DNA of 64,000 nt from Ignavibacteriota bacterium (GTDB lineage Bacteria > Bacteroidota > Ignavibacteria > Palsa-1295). Where the stretch lies: NCBI GenBank assembly GCA_003151825.1, contig PLYO01000031.1:1-64000 (forward strand), written 5' to 3'. A model generated the notes under the pieces. The model did not search any database. It was not told the origin of the DNA and saw only the letters and a list, made by a program, of their open reading frames with translations. Position 1 is the first letter of the stretch, and each line of letters starts with the position of its first letter. The position numbers and the translations under genes were made by a program. Of this stretch, positions 42,629 through 51,154 are shown in pieces.

Positions 42629-44137
42629 TCACTGCACATAGAACGTCTTGGCAATATTCGTCAAGATCATCGGAAAAATACCGAGAAAGAACAGTCCGAC
42701 CGCAGCGAGGACAAGCGCAGCCCACGCGCTGATGGTATCGCCCTGAATAGCAACCGCTCCTCCCGGAGAAACAGCAAACTCTTCACCAGCTTCCGGTTCC
42801 CTAAAGTACATCACAACCATTACGCGAAGATAGAAATAAACCGAAATAAGCGTGGCGATCATGCCAAGAACGGCATAGACGGTTAGGCCGCTTCGAATGG
42901 CTGCAGCAAACACGTAATACTTAGCGAAGAAACCACCGAATGGAGGAATGCCGGTGAGCGAGAGCATCATGATCGACATGATAGATGCCATCCAGGGGCT
43001 GCGGCGCCCAAGTCCGGCGAGGTCACTAAGTTCCACCGCGCGGCCACTCTCTTTCTCAAGCATTGCAACCACGCCGAATGCGCCCATTTGCATGAGCGTA
43101 TATACCGTGAGATAAATGGTAACTGCGGTTGCGCCTTCGCGGTCCATCGCAGCAACACCGAGCAGCATGTATCCCGCGTGCGCGATACTTGAATACGCAA
43201 GCATACGCTTTAAATTCATTTGAGCAAGCGCGGTGATGTTACCATAGAACATCGAGGCAAGCGCGATGACCGCAAGGATGGTCTGCGTTTTGTGCATGGC
43301 ATCGGGATCCAATGCGATTGGCCCCATCGCAATGTTAAATATCAGAATGAGCGCCGCAAACGCACCGGCTTTTCCAGCCGTAGAGAAGAAACCAGCAACG
43401 ACCGTTGGTGCACCCTCATAGACATCCGGCGCCCATTGATGGAACGGAAATGCCGCGATCTTAAAGCAAAATCCGACGAGCAGCATACCGGTCCCCATCC
43501 AGAACATGTGGCTGGCCAAGATGGCATGGGATGAAATGGGATTTTGAAGCGCCTTCGTAATTACATCGAGATTTGTGGTAGCAAACGTTCCATAGAATAA
43601 TGCGATACCATAAAGGAAGAAACCTGTGGAGAACGCACCGAGCAAGAAATATTTAAGCGCGGCTTCATTCGACTCGCGGCGCTTGCGGAAAAGTCCTGCA
43701 AGCACATAAAAAGCGATAGACATCGTCTCCAATCCGAGAAACGTGACAATGAGATCGTTGCCGGAAGCAAGCATGATCATTCCACAAGCGGAAAAAAGCG
43801 TGAGTGCGCTGAACTCCCCGACCATCACTCCTTCATCTCTCAAATATCGCTCCGCAAGCAACACCGCGAGAATGACGCCAACCGAAAATAGGATCGCGTA
43901 AAAATTGGCAAAGCTATTATTGAGGATCATGCCGCTAAAAATGCGGCCTGTGTTATCAAGATTTAGATAGGCGGCAATAGCGGCGGCCAACGCGCCGAGC
44001 ACGGTGAGAAACAGCGGAATGCGCAAGGGAATTTTTTCGAAGGCGTCCCACATCAGCACGACGACGCCCGTTCCCGCAAGAATGAGGAGAGGCATGATGC
44101 CATAGATGTCGCGGGCGGTTACTTGAAAAGCGATCAT
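42629..44137 (-). CDS. nuoN: NADH-quinone oxidoreductase subunit N
   Basis: A 502-residue antiporter-like membrane subunit of complex I. Characteristic segments are SIAFYVLAGLFRKRRESNEA, FKIAAFPFHQWAPDVYEGAP, LKRMLAYSSIAHAGYMLLGV and the C-terminal region, 14 predicted spans. The key Lys and Glu residues in TM7/8/12 are in the conserved contexts. Downstream genes are unrelated to complex I. Confidence 0.96.
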   Translation of the reverse strand: MIAFQVTARDIYGIMPLLILAGTGVVVLMWDAFEKIPLRIPLFLTVLGALAAAIAAYLNLDNTGRIFSGMILNNSFANFYAILFSVGVILAVLLAERYLRDEGVMVGEFSALTLFSACGMIMLASGNDLIVTFLGLETMSIAFYVLAGLFRKRRESNEAALKYFLLGAFSTGFFLYGIALFYGTFATTNLDVITKALQNPISSHAILASHMFWMGTGMLLVGFCFKIAAFPFHQWAPDVYEGAPTVVAGFFSTAGKAGAFAALILIFNIAMGPIALDPDAMHKTQTILAVIALASMFYGNITALAQMNLKRMLAYSSIAHAGYMLLGVAAMDREGATAVTIYLTVYTLMQMGAFGVVAMLEKESGRAVELSDLAGLGRRSPWMASIMSIMMLSLTGIPPFGGFFAKYYVFAAAIRSGLTVYAVLGMIATLISVYFYLRVMVVMYFREPEAGEEFAVSPGGAVAIQGDTISAWAALVLAAVGLFFLGIFPMILTNIAKTFYVQ

Positions 44138-44148
44138 ATTATTCTTGT

Positions 44149-44294
44149 GTCATTGCGAGGAGAAAGAAGCGACCTCAGGAGCTTCTTTCGACGAAGCAAT
44201 CTCGTGAGATGAACGAAGAGATTGCTTCGTCGGAATCACTGCCGCGCATGATCGGTCATGCGCGCTCCGCTCCGTGATTCCTTCTCGCAATGAC
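44149..44294. repeat. Palindromic element, family B (copy 1), in nuoM 3' end
   Basis: 146 bp bounded by GTCATTGCGAGGAG and CTTCTCGCAATGAC, with internal GAAGCAATCTCG / AGAGATTGCTTC hairpins. The minus strand is open across it and encodes the last ~48 residues of NuoM and its TGA stop. Copy 2 is at 51744. Confidence 0.85.
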
Positions 44295-45880
44295 GTTCCA
44301 ATGTGCGTTCGTTGGGCAGTCGATACCCCGCTCTGCTTCATCTTCAGCAAATCGTCCGACATCTGATACATCGTCCGTTCGCTCATCTTCATAAAATTCA
44401 TTGGCTGAATGCCAATCCAGATCATGAACACGACCATTGGCACAACGGCTACGAGTTCCCGCCAGTTTAGATCGGGGGTCGCGTGTCCGCCGTGGTCGGC
44501 TTCGGCGGCATGACCGTGGTCGTGTCCGGCGCTCGGCTTCGCGCCTTTCGGCAAACCGAAAACGAAACGCTGGTACATCCAAAGCAAATAAACAGCGGCG
44601 AGAATAACGCCTGTTGCGCTCCAAATTGCATAGGACCACGTATTCAGCACGGGAGAATAATACGCGCCCATCATTGTAAGATATTCGCCGATGAAACCGT
44701 TAAGTCCCGGCAACCCAACGCTGGAAAAAACTGCAATGCCGAAAAATACTGAGAAGAGCGGCACCATCTTCGCAAGTCCGCCATATTCCGAAATTTCCCG
44801 CGTGTGACGGCGGTCGTACATCATGCCAAACATCATGAAGAGCATTCCGGTCGAAAGGCCGTGATTTATCATTTGAATGACCGCTCCCTGCAATCCCTCG
44901 CGCGTCATCGAAAAAATGCCGAGCACGATAAATCCCATGTGCGCAACCGACGAATACGCGATGAGCTTCTTCACATCCGTCTGCACCATCGAAACGAGCG
45001 CACCGTATATAATGCCGATCACGCCGAGCACAGAAAACAGCGTGGAATAATCGAACGCCGCCTGCGGGAACATTTCGAGACAAAAGCGGATGAGGCCGTA
45101 GGTCCCCATCTTCAACAGTACGCCGGCAAGAATGACGGAACCAGCCGTTGGCGCTTCGGTATGAGCATCCGGCAGCCAGGTATGAAGCGGAAAGATTGGA
45201 ACTTTGATTGCAAAACTCAACGCGAATGCGAGGAATAGATAATGCTGAACGTCTATCGGAAGCTGACGCGAAACGACGAGCAGCTTTGTAATATCAGTCG
45301 TGAAATGCCCGGTGATATGCCCTGCTTCGATGCCCAGCCAGATAATGGCAACAAGCATTATCAGCGAACCCGCCATCGTATAGATGAAGAACTTTATCGC
45401 CGCATAAATCCGCCGCTTGCCGCCCCACACGCCGATGATAAAATACATCGGAATGAGAATCACTTCCCAGAAAATGTAGAACAGGAAAAGATCGAGCGAG
45501 CAAAATACACCGATCATTCCTGCTTCCAGCAGCATGAGCAGCGCCATGAAAGCCGGTACGCTTTTCGTGATCGAATTCCACGTTCCGAAGATCGTCACGA
45601 TCATGAGGAATGTCGTGAGCAGAATGAGCAGCATCGACATTCCATCCACGCCGACAAAATAGGTGAAGATTAGGCCCGGCAACGCAATCCAGGGCATTTG
45701 CTCGGTGAGCTGATACCCGCCCAACGCAGAATTGAACTGCATGTAAACGACGAGCGAGATCACGAACGTGATGATGCTTGTCACGAGCGCGACCCACTTC
45801 GCGGCTTCGGCCTTGCGCACCACCAGCGCGGCTAAAGCGCCCAAGAGCGGGAAAAAGATTAGTAGTGATAAAATACCCAT
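44150..45880 (-). CDS. nuoM: NADH-quinone oxidoreductase subunit M, tail from a repeat
   Basis: A 576-residue subunit with 14 spans; MGILSLLIFFPLLGALAALV, FWEVILIPMYFIIGVWGGKR, FPLHTWLPDAHTEAPTAGSV and VKKLIAYSSVAHMGFIVLGI are diagnostic. The core ends near residue 528 (KMSERTMYQMSDDLLKM). The last ~48 residues (IGTSLREGITERSAHDRSCA ... VASFSSQ) are encoded by the family B palindromic element. A second, partial nuoM start lies at 47281-47394. Confidence 0.95.
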   Translation of the reverse strand: MGILSLLIFFPLLGALAALVVRKAEAAKWVALVTSIITFVISLVVYMQFNSALGGYQLTEQMPWIALPGLIFTYFVGVDGMSMLLILLTTFLMIVTIFGTWNSITKSVPAFMALLMLLEAGMIGVFCSLDLFLFYIFWEVILIPMYFIIGVWGGKRRIYAAIKFFIYTMAGSLIMLVAIIWLGIEAGHITGHFTTDITKLLVVSRQLPIDVQHYLFLAFALSFAIKVPIFPLHTWLPDAHTEAPTAGSVILAGVLLKMGTYGLIRFCLEMFPQAAFDYSTLFSVLGVIGIIYGALVSMVQTDVKKLIAYSSVAHMGFIVLGIFSMTREGLQGAVIQMINHGLSTGMLFMMFGMMYDRRHTREISEYGGLAKMVPLFSVFFGIAVFSSVGLPGLNGFIGEYLTMMGAYYSPVLNTWSYAIWSATGVILAAVYLLWMYQRFVFGLPKGAKPSAGHDHGHAAEADHGGHATPDLNWRELVAVVPMVVFMIWIGIQPMNFMKMSERTMYQMSDDLLKMKQSGVSTAQRTHIGTSLREGITERSAHDRSCAAVIPTKQSLRSSHEIASSKEAPEVASFSSQ

Positions 45881-45899
45881 TTATACAAAAATACGAAAT

Positions 45900-46226
45900 T
45901 TACTCTATACCCCTTAGTAATTCACGAAGTTCGGCATCCGAGATAGAGCTTTTCTCGGATTTATCGTAAATAGAGAGCAAATAGACGGTTGCACGTTCGA
46001 CATAGATGTATGAAATTACTCGGCCGCCCGTAGATTTGCCCCGGCCTTTCGATTTTATCGCCAAACGGATTTTGTAGCAGTTGTGACCGATAGCTCTCCC
46101 AAGCTCCGGGTTTTCCTGCAACTCAGCGCCAAGGTCAAGAAGGTCTTGGCGAAGAGAGCGGTATTTTTTCGCTAATACTTTAGCTTCGCGATCAAAATGA
46201 GGGGTGGTTCGGACTGAATATGCCAC
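45900..46226 (-). CDS. RelE/ParE-superfamily toxin beside nuoM
   Basis: A 108-residue toxin: MAYSVRTTPHFDREAKVLAK, KKYRSLRQDLLDLGAELQEN, YKIRLAIKSKGRGKSTGGRV, VYLLSIYDKSEKSSISDAEL. It is closely similar in plan to the toxin at 12624. It ends 19 bases before the nuoM start and follows the antitoxin at 46229 by two bases. An mRNA interferase role is inferred from the fold. Confidence 0.82.
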   Translation of the reverse strand: MAYSVRTTPHFDREAKVLAKKYRSLRQDLLDLGAELQENPELGRAIGHNCYKIRLAIKSKGRGKSTGGRVISYIYVERATVYLLSIYDKSEKSSISDAELRELLRGIE

Positions 46227-46228
46227 TG

Positions 46229-46432
46229 TTATAGCTTCTTCAAAAGCTCTTTCAATTCAGGAAGCTCTATCTCGCCACGTTTATGACGTTTCACGTCCTC
46301 AACAGCATTGCGTATTCCCTTGATGATCTCCGCTTTTTCAGGCGTCAGCCGAAGGGTTTTCGCGCGAATATTTCGCATCAGTTCAAAAAAGAACGGTGCC
46401 CGCTTATCGTCCACTTCTACGAGAACTTTCAT
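46229..46432 (-). CDS. Antitoxin of RelE module beside nuoM
   Basis: A 67-residue protein, MKVLVEVDDKRAPFFFELMR NIRAKTLRL, with a C-terminal helical half (KGIRNAVEDVKRHKRGEIEL, PELKELLKKL). It has the same N-terminus as the partial copy at 47174. Unlike the antitoxin at 12416, although their toxins are related. Start taken at MKVLVEV; an upstream ATG is not needed. Confidence 0.75.
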   Translation of the reverse strand: MKVLVEVDDKRAPFFFELMRNIRAKTLRLTPEKAEIIKGIRNAVEDVKRHKRGEIELPELKELLKKL

Positions 46433-46520
46433 GCTACGAATAACGCGAATGCAAATTGATGGTTCCTGAATGACACAAAACAAGTAAAACCCGAAAACAT
46501 CTTAAAATAAATTGTATCTA

Positions 46521-46911
46521 TCAAAGAAACGGATTTACAATGCGAACTCCTTCGATGATTTGATTATGCTGAAAATCTTCAGAGTAAAGCATAGAGCACT
46601 CCGCTTCGATGGCTGAGGCAAGGATGAGGCTGTCGTAATAGGAATAACGATAGCGAGCGGGCTTTTTTGATTGTTGCGATGGAGACGATTAAAATATCCA
46701 CCGCGCTAACAACTTCATCGGCTATCGCGTCAATCTCTGGCCAGGAAAAACGGAATTTACCAGAGGAAAGCACATTCGAGAGTTCCGAAAGAACCTGAGT
46801 GCTACAAACTCTACCAACTCCTAAAAAAGCATCGCTCGCCTTCCGGTATTTATCCGGCTCAACTCTGGCGTAGTTATAGACGACAATGTTCGTATCGACG
46901 AAACGTTTCAT
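46521..46911 (-). pseudogene. VapC-type PIN toxin with a frameshift
   Basis: The first ~91 codons read MKRFVDTNIVVYNYARVEPD ... VSIATIKKA, a PIN domain with its first acidic residue in VDTNIVV and a second region STQVLSELSNVL. Then the frame changes within a run of six A (AAAAAAG around 46665). In the +1 frame the expected C-terminus continues as RYRYSYYDSLILASAIEAEC and SMLYSEDFQHNQIIEGVRIVNPFL, ending TGA at 46521. Both halves are needed for the catalytic tetrad, so the gene is either inactivated, rescued by slippage on the A run, or affected by a base-call error. Confidence 0.8.
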
Positions 46912-47141
46912 CGGCGGCGGTTCGCTTCCTCTCGATCGAACTTCCACCCGCGAGTGTCGATGCTAACTGCGTTGAAATGCGCATGAACCTCCTCGACCGT
47001 CGAAAAAACGCGATTGCCGGGGCTTGTCTCGCCATTGGCTCCAAGATCGGATAATATCACTTCAACCGTGTGCCCGCGAAGCTCTTCGGGCACTTCGAGC
47101 ACGATGGTTTCTTCCGTAGGTGTAATAATTTGCGTGAACAT
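46908..47141 (-). CDS. VapB-like antitoxin (DUF2281-like)
   Basis: A 77-residue protein, MFTQIITPTEETIVLEVPEE LRGHTVEVILSDL, of the type in which LEVPEELRGHTVEV is the N-terminal strand-helix of DUF2281-like antitoxins. The C-terminal half (FSTVEEVHAHFNAVSIDTRG) would bind the toxin. Overlaps the frameshifted VapC by four bases (ATGA). Confidence 0.75.
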   Translation of the reverse strand: MFTQIITPTEETIVLEVPEELRGHTVEVILSDLGANGETSPGNRVFSTVEEVHAHFNAVSIDTRGWKFDREEANRRR

Positions 47142-47173
47142 AATTCCTCCTGATACCCAGAACAGGGTTGTCT

Positions 47174-47284
47174 CTACTTAGTTTCACATCGCGTGCCAAG
47201 CAAACCCTTCGGAATGCGAATATTCCGCATCCGTTCAAAAAAGAACGGTGCCCGCTTATCGTCAACTTCTACAAGTATTTTCAT
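47174..47284 (-). pseudogene. 5' remnant of a second antitoxin gene
   Basis: 36 codons, MKILVEVDDKRAPFFFERMR NIRIPKGLL, ending at a TAG. The first 23 residues match the antitoxin at 46229 almost exactly (KI for KV, ER for EL), then homology stops. Its ATG overlaps the stop of the partial nuoM frame (ATGA). Confidence 0.75.
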
Positions 47285-47394
47285 GCAAAGAATAACGCCA
47301 GTACATTAAGCAAGTTCCTCTCGGACTTGCGCACAAGATGTGCAACAAGCGCGCCGAGGAACGGGAAAAATATGAGGAGTGAAAGTATGCCCAT
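47281..47394 (-). pseudogene. 5' fragment of a second nuoM
   Basis: 37 codons, MGILSLLIFFPFLGALVAHL VRKSERN..., paralogous to the N-terminus of NuoM at 45880 (MGILSLLIFFPLLGALAALV VRKAEAA). DNA identity over this part is only about 70%, with most differences at third positions, so the fragment comes from a diverged but functional nuoM and is not a recent copy. The frame ends at TGA 47281, overlapping the antitoxin remnant. This lies directly downstream of the T9SS gene at 47419. Confidence 0.8.
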
Positions 47395-47418
47395 TAAAGT
47401 CTATCTTTAACTTATTCG

Positions 47419-48789
47419 CTAACGATGTACGATGTGTCTATTTATCACATGCTCTCCGGCCCGGACGACAACGAAATAGTCTCCAGAAGGCAGTGAGCCA
47501 TTGTCGAACAGAATAGGAATTTCATGGTCTCCAGCGGAATAATAACCATCAATCTGGGACAGAAGCGTTCTGCCCAGGAGATCGACCAATTCAAGCGAAA
47601 CCTGTTCAGGCTGGCCCAAGGAAATGCGGATCGTTGTGACGTTATCGAAGGGATTCGGATAATTCTGGACATCAAAATCAGAAGACTCCGGGGCGGAAAT
47701 GCTATTTACTTGCGAGTTCACTCGAATCTTGTACATAGATCCACCAGCGCAGTAGCCAAGCGTATCGCCAAAGAATCGAAAGCGATTGGCATACGTCGAT
47801 TGATTGCCGAACGACCATGTTTCGCCGCCATTGGTCGTCGTGTAAACGCCGCCGACGGCCAAACCCCCTGCCCAGCCAATGCTATCCGTAATAAATCCGA
47901 TGCCCTGTAGATCAAAAAAGTTTGGTGTGATGACCTTTCTCACCCAGGTCAGACCGCCATCGGTCGTCTTCAAAAAGGTTGTATTCTCGGTCTCATCTTC
48001 TGATTCGATGGAGACATATCCGACCGATCGAGATGGAAACGAAATCTTCCAGCACCAGCCATCCGAATCCGGGGACTGGTATCGCTGGCTCCAGCTCTCG
48101 CCGCCATCGGACGTGAAGAGCACGATCGCCGACGAATTCCATTCCGGGTATGATCCACCCACCACGATTCCGGAATCTCTCGACCAAAAATAAATATCAA
48201 TGAGCCGCGTTGCGTAGGCGTTCATGTCGATTGATTCCCAACTTGTTCCGCGGTTTGTCGTCTTCAGAATGTAGGGTGGTCCATCCCATTTACCGCAGAT
48301 GTACACCACGTCGGAATCGCAGGCCCACATGCCACAAAGACCGGCAGGCTTTTCGCCTTCGATCTTCGAATCGGCGACGGCCCACGTCGTTCCGCCGTCG
48401 GTCGTCTCGTAGAGGATCGCCGTATCGCTACTGGAGAACGCCGCTTCGAGGCCGAGTGTCCCGACCCAACCATGGAGCGAGTCCGAAAAACGAATCGAAC
48501 GAAGATAGCCTCCCATCGAATCGCGCACAACGGTCCACGTTGTTCCACCATTCGTCGTCTTGTAGATCTTTCCAAATTCAGTAATTGTATCGGATGCGAC
48601 GGAAAAAGCGTGGACCGCCCATCCGAGTTCGGGCGTGAGAAAGAAGACATCGTCGTACCGTTCACTCGACCAGGTGGTGCTCGGATGGGTAGCGGGCCAT
48701 GAATCGGGATGAAGATCCTGCCATATAATCTGCTGCGCATGGGCACGATACGGTGAGAGTAGGAAAAGTAATGTAAGTAATCGTTTCAT
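47419..48789 (-). CDS. T9SS-secreted YCF48-like protein inside the nuo cluster
   Basis: A 456-residue protein with a signal peptide (MKRLLTLLFLLSPYRAHA-QQ), then a propeller of YCF48/BNR repeats (YKTTNGGTTWTVVRDSMGGY, LYETTDGGTTWAVADSKIEG, LKTTDGGLTWVRKV). The last ~80 residues (FDVQNYPNPFDNVTTIRISL to the end, GDYFVVVRAGEH) are a T9SS sorting domain. It separates nuoL from nuoM, which is unusual. Shared family with 21131 and 35112. Confidence 0.85.
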   Translation of the reverse strand: MKRLLTLLFLLSPYRAHAQQIIWQDLHPDSWPATHPSTTWSSERYDDVFFLTPELGWAVHAFSVASDTITEFGKIYKTTNGGTTWTVVRDSMGGYLRSIRFSDSLHGWVGTLGLEAAFSSSDTAILYETTDGGTTWAVADSKIEGEKPAGLCGMWACDSDVVYICGKWDGPPYILKTTNRGTSWESIDMNAYATRLIDIYFWSRDSGIVVGGSYPEWNSSAIVLFTSDGGESWSQRYQSPDSDGWCWKISFPSRSVGYVSIESEDETENTTFLKTTDGGLTWVRKVITPNFFDLQGIGFITDSIGWAGGLAVGGVYTTTNGGETWSFGNQSTYANRFRFFGDTLGYCAGGSMYKIRVNSQVNSISAPESSDFDVQNYPNPFDNVTTIRISLGQPEQVSLELVDLLGRTLLSQIDGYYSAGDHEIPILFDNGSLPSGDYFVVVRAGEHVINRHIVHR

Positions 48790-48802
48790 CCACTATCAAA
48801 TC

Positions 48803-50758
48803 TTAAAACATCACCAAATACCCCACTACCGCTAAAAGCCCGACGACGATCAGCACTGCGTAATTCTGCGCGATGCCGGTTTGAATGCGGCGAATCGTTC
48901 CGGAGCCGATCTCCGTGATATGCGCCAGGCCGTTTACAAAACCATCGATGATCTTCACATCAACGATCTTCCATAAAAAGCTATTGCTGAAATTGAACAT
49001 CGGCTGAACGATGGCCTTATCGTACATTTCATCGACGTAAAATTTATTATGCAAAAGCTGGTATCCACCGCCGAGCTGCGCTTCGTCCTTCGCAAGCGTC
49101 AGGCGCTTTTTGTAAAAACGAACCGCGAAACCTATGCCTAATACAGCGATGCCAACGGAGACAGCCATCAGTCCCCATTCGAGTCCGGCGCTATCTGCTG
49201 CACCTGCGACAAGCGAAATTTGCTCGCCGCGTTCGAGCACGGGACTCAGCCAGCTTTCGAACGCATTTCCGGCATGGAAAACGGAGGGCATTGCGAGAAA
49301 TCCGCTAACCGTTGCAAGCGCGGCAAGCACGACGAGTGGCAGCCACATTTTCCAATCCACTTCGTGAGGCGGATGATGCTCGGCATCGAAGCGTGGCTTA
49401 CCATAGAATGTCAGAAAAACGAGGCGGAACATGTAGAATGCTGTCATCAGCGCAGCAATTGCACTGATAAGCCATAGCACAATCGAACCACGGCTAAATG
49501 CTTGCCATAAAATTTCGTCCTTCGAGAAAAATCCGGCGAATGGCGGAATGCCTGCAATAGCAAGCGTGGCGAGGAAGAATGTCCAGAATGTGATGGGGAG
49601 ATATTTTTTCAGTCCACCCATTTTCTGCATATCCTGCTCGTGGTGCATCGCATGAATGACCGCGCCAGAGCCTAAGAATAAACATGCTTTGAAGAATGCG
49701 TGTGTCACGACATGAAAAACTCCAGCCGTGAACGCACCCACTCCAAGCGCGAGGAACATATATCCCAACTGCGAGACGGTCGAATACGCGAGAACTTTTT
49801 TAATATCATTCTGGAAAATACCGATCATCGCGGCGAAAATGGCGGTCACCGCTCCAATGGCCGCCACCACGCCAAGTGTTGTTGGTGAAAGCGCGAAGAG
49901 GATATTCGATCTTGCAACGAGGAAAATACCACTCGTTACCATCGTCGCCGCATGGATAAGCGCGGAAACGGGCGTTGGGCCGGCCATGGCATCCGGTAGC
50001 CAAACATACAGAGGAATTTGCGCGCTCTTGCCGCAGCAGCCTAAAAACAACATTAGTGTTATTAATGTGACGTATGGGTCGCCATTGGACACATGGCTGG
50101 CTGCGCCAGCTGTTTTTACACCATCAATGATATTGCCGCCAGAGCCGAGGACATCAAGATAATTTAGTGACTGAAACAGCCACAGCATAATACCCATCGC
50201 TACCAAAAATCCGAAATCGCCAATGCGGTTTACGATAAATGCTTTTTTTGCGGCATCGTTATTTTTATCTTCATCGTACCAGAATCCGATAAGGAGATAG
50301 CTGCAAAGGCCGACTCCCTCCCATCCTAAGAACGTCCACAAATAGTTATCGGCCATGACAAGCTGGAGCATCATGACGATAAAAAGATTCATATAGACGA
50401 AGAAGCGCCAGTAACCACGGTCGCCCTTCATATAGCTGATGCTGTACAGATGGATGAGCGCGCCTACACCCGTAATAACCAGCATAAACACGATCGAAAG
50501 CTGATCGATGAGATACGCGATATTCACCTGCACGCGCCCGACGTGAATCCAATCCAGCATCGTGTAATGGATCGCGCGCTGATCGGCGGGACGGGAGAGC
50601 ATGTCGAGGAACAGCCCCGCCGTGATGATAAAGCTGATAAAAACAGCAATGGTAGCAATCCAGCCCGCCATCTGGCCCTTCATCCGAGAGCCAAAAAGCG
50701 TATTGATCACGAACGCCGCGAGCGGAACGAGAACGATATATGGAATTAGGTCAGTCAC
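48803..50758 (-). CDS. nuoL: NADH-quinone oxidoreductase subunit L
   Basis: A 651-residue complex I subunit. Segments FSFMEGWGL-like FLGWEGVGLCSYLLIGFWYD, CGKSAQIPLYVWLPDAMAGP, VSALIHAATMVTSGIFLVAR, DIKKVLAYSTVSQLGYMFLA and the C-terminal long amphipathic region are typical. 16 predicted spans with the transverse helix region near residues ~520-600. Follows nuoK by three bases. Confidence 0.96.
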   Translation of the reverse strand: MTDLIPYIVLVPLAAFVINTLFGSRMKGQMAGWIATIAVFISFIITAGLFLDMLSRPADQRAIHYTMLDWIHVGRVQVNIAYLIDQLSIVFMLVITGVGALIHLYSISYMKGDRGYWRFFVYMNLFIVMMLQLVMADNYLWTFLGWEGVGLCSYLLIGFWYDEDKNNDAAKKAFIVNRIGDFGFLVAMGIMLWLFQSLNYLDVLGSGGNIIDGVKTAGAASHVSNGDPYVTLITLMLFLGCCGKSAQIPLYVWLPDAMAGPTPVSALIHAATMVTSGIFLVARSNILFALSPTTLGVVAAIGAVTAIFAAMIGIFQNDIKKVLAYSTVSQLGYMFLALGVGAFTAGVFHVVTHAFFKACLFLGSGAVIHAMHHEQDMQKMGGLKKYLPITFWTFFLATLAIAGIPPFAGFFSKDEILWQAFSRGSIVLWLISAIAALMTAFYMFRLVFLTFYGKPRFDAEHHPPHEVDWKMWLPLVVLAALATVSGFLAMPSVFHAGNAFESWLSPVLERGEQISLVAGAADSAGLEWGLMAVSVGIAVLGIGFAVRFYKKRLTLAKDEAQLGGGYQLLHNKFYVDEMYDKAIVQPMFNFSNSFLWKIVDVKIIDGFVNGLAHITEIGSGTIRRIQTGIAQNYAVLIVVGLLAVVGYLVMF

Positions 50759-50761
50759 GAA

Positions 50762-51064
50762 TTACCACTTCAAAATATTAACTTTCGTTACATCCACGGT
50801 CTGCTTATTGCGGAAGAGCGAAATAATTATTGCAAGGCCGACCGCTGCCTCCGCTGCTGCAACGGTCATTACAAAAAAGACGAGAATCTGTCCGGTTTGA
50901 TCACCTAAAAATTGGGAGAACGCGATGAGCGTGAGGTTAACGGCGTTCAGCATCAGCTCCACGCTCATAAAAACGACGATCGCGTTGCGCCGAAAAAGCA
51001 CGCCCGCCGTACCGATCACAAAGAGGATCGCCGAAACCGCAAGATAATGACTTAGAGGCGCCAT
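50762..51064 (-). CDS. nuoK: NADH-quinone oxidoreductase subunit K
   Basis: A 100-residue, three-span subunit of complex I. It has the signature [29 protein letters not shown] with the essential Glu in the second span and [20 protein letters not shown] with the Glu of the third. Three bases precede nuoL. Complete length for the family. Confidence 0.96.
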   Translation of the reverse strand: MAPLSHYLAVSAILFVIGTAGVLFRRNAIVVFMSVELMLNAVNLTLIAFSQFLGDQTGQILVFFVMTVAAAEAAVGLAIIISLFRNKQTVDVTKVNILKW

Positions 51065-51070
51065 TTAATA

Positions 51071-51110
<40 letters not shown>

Positions 51111-51154
51111 TTTGGCCCATTTGTCCCAAAAGTCCCATCCGGCTCACTGAAAAG

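Noticed and set aside
47168..47410. 80-codon plus-strand frame
   Set aside because: It is antisense to the antitoxin and nuoM fragments, which have clear homology on the minus strand.
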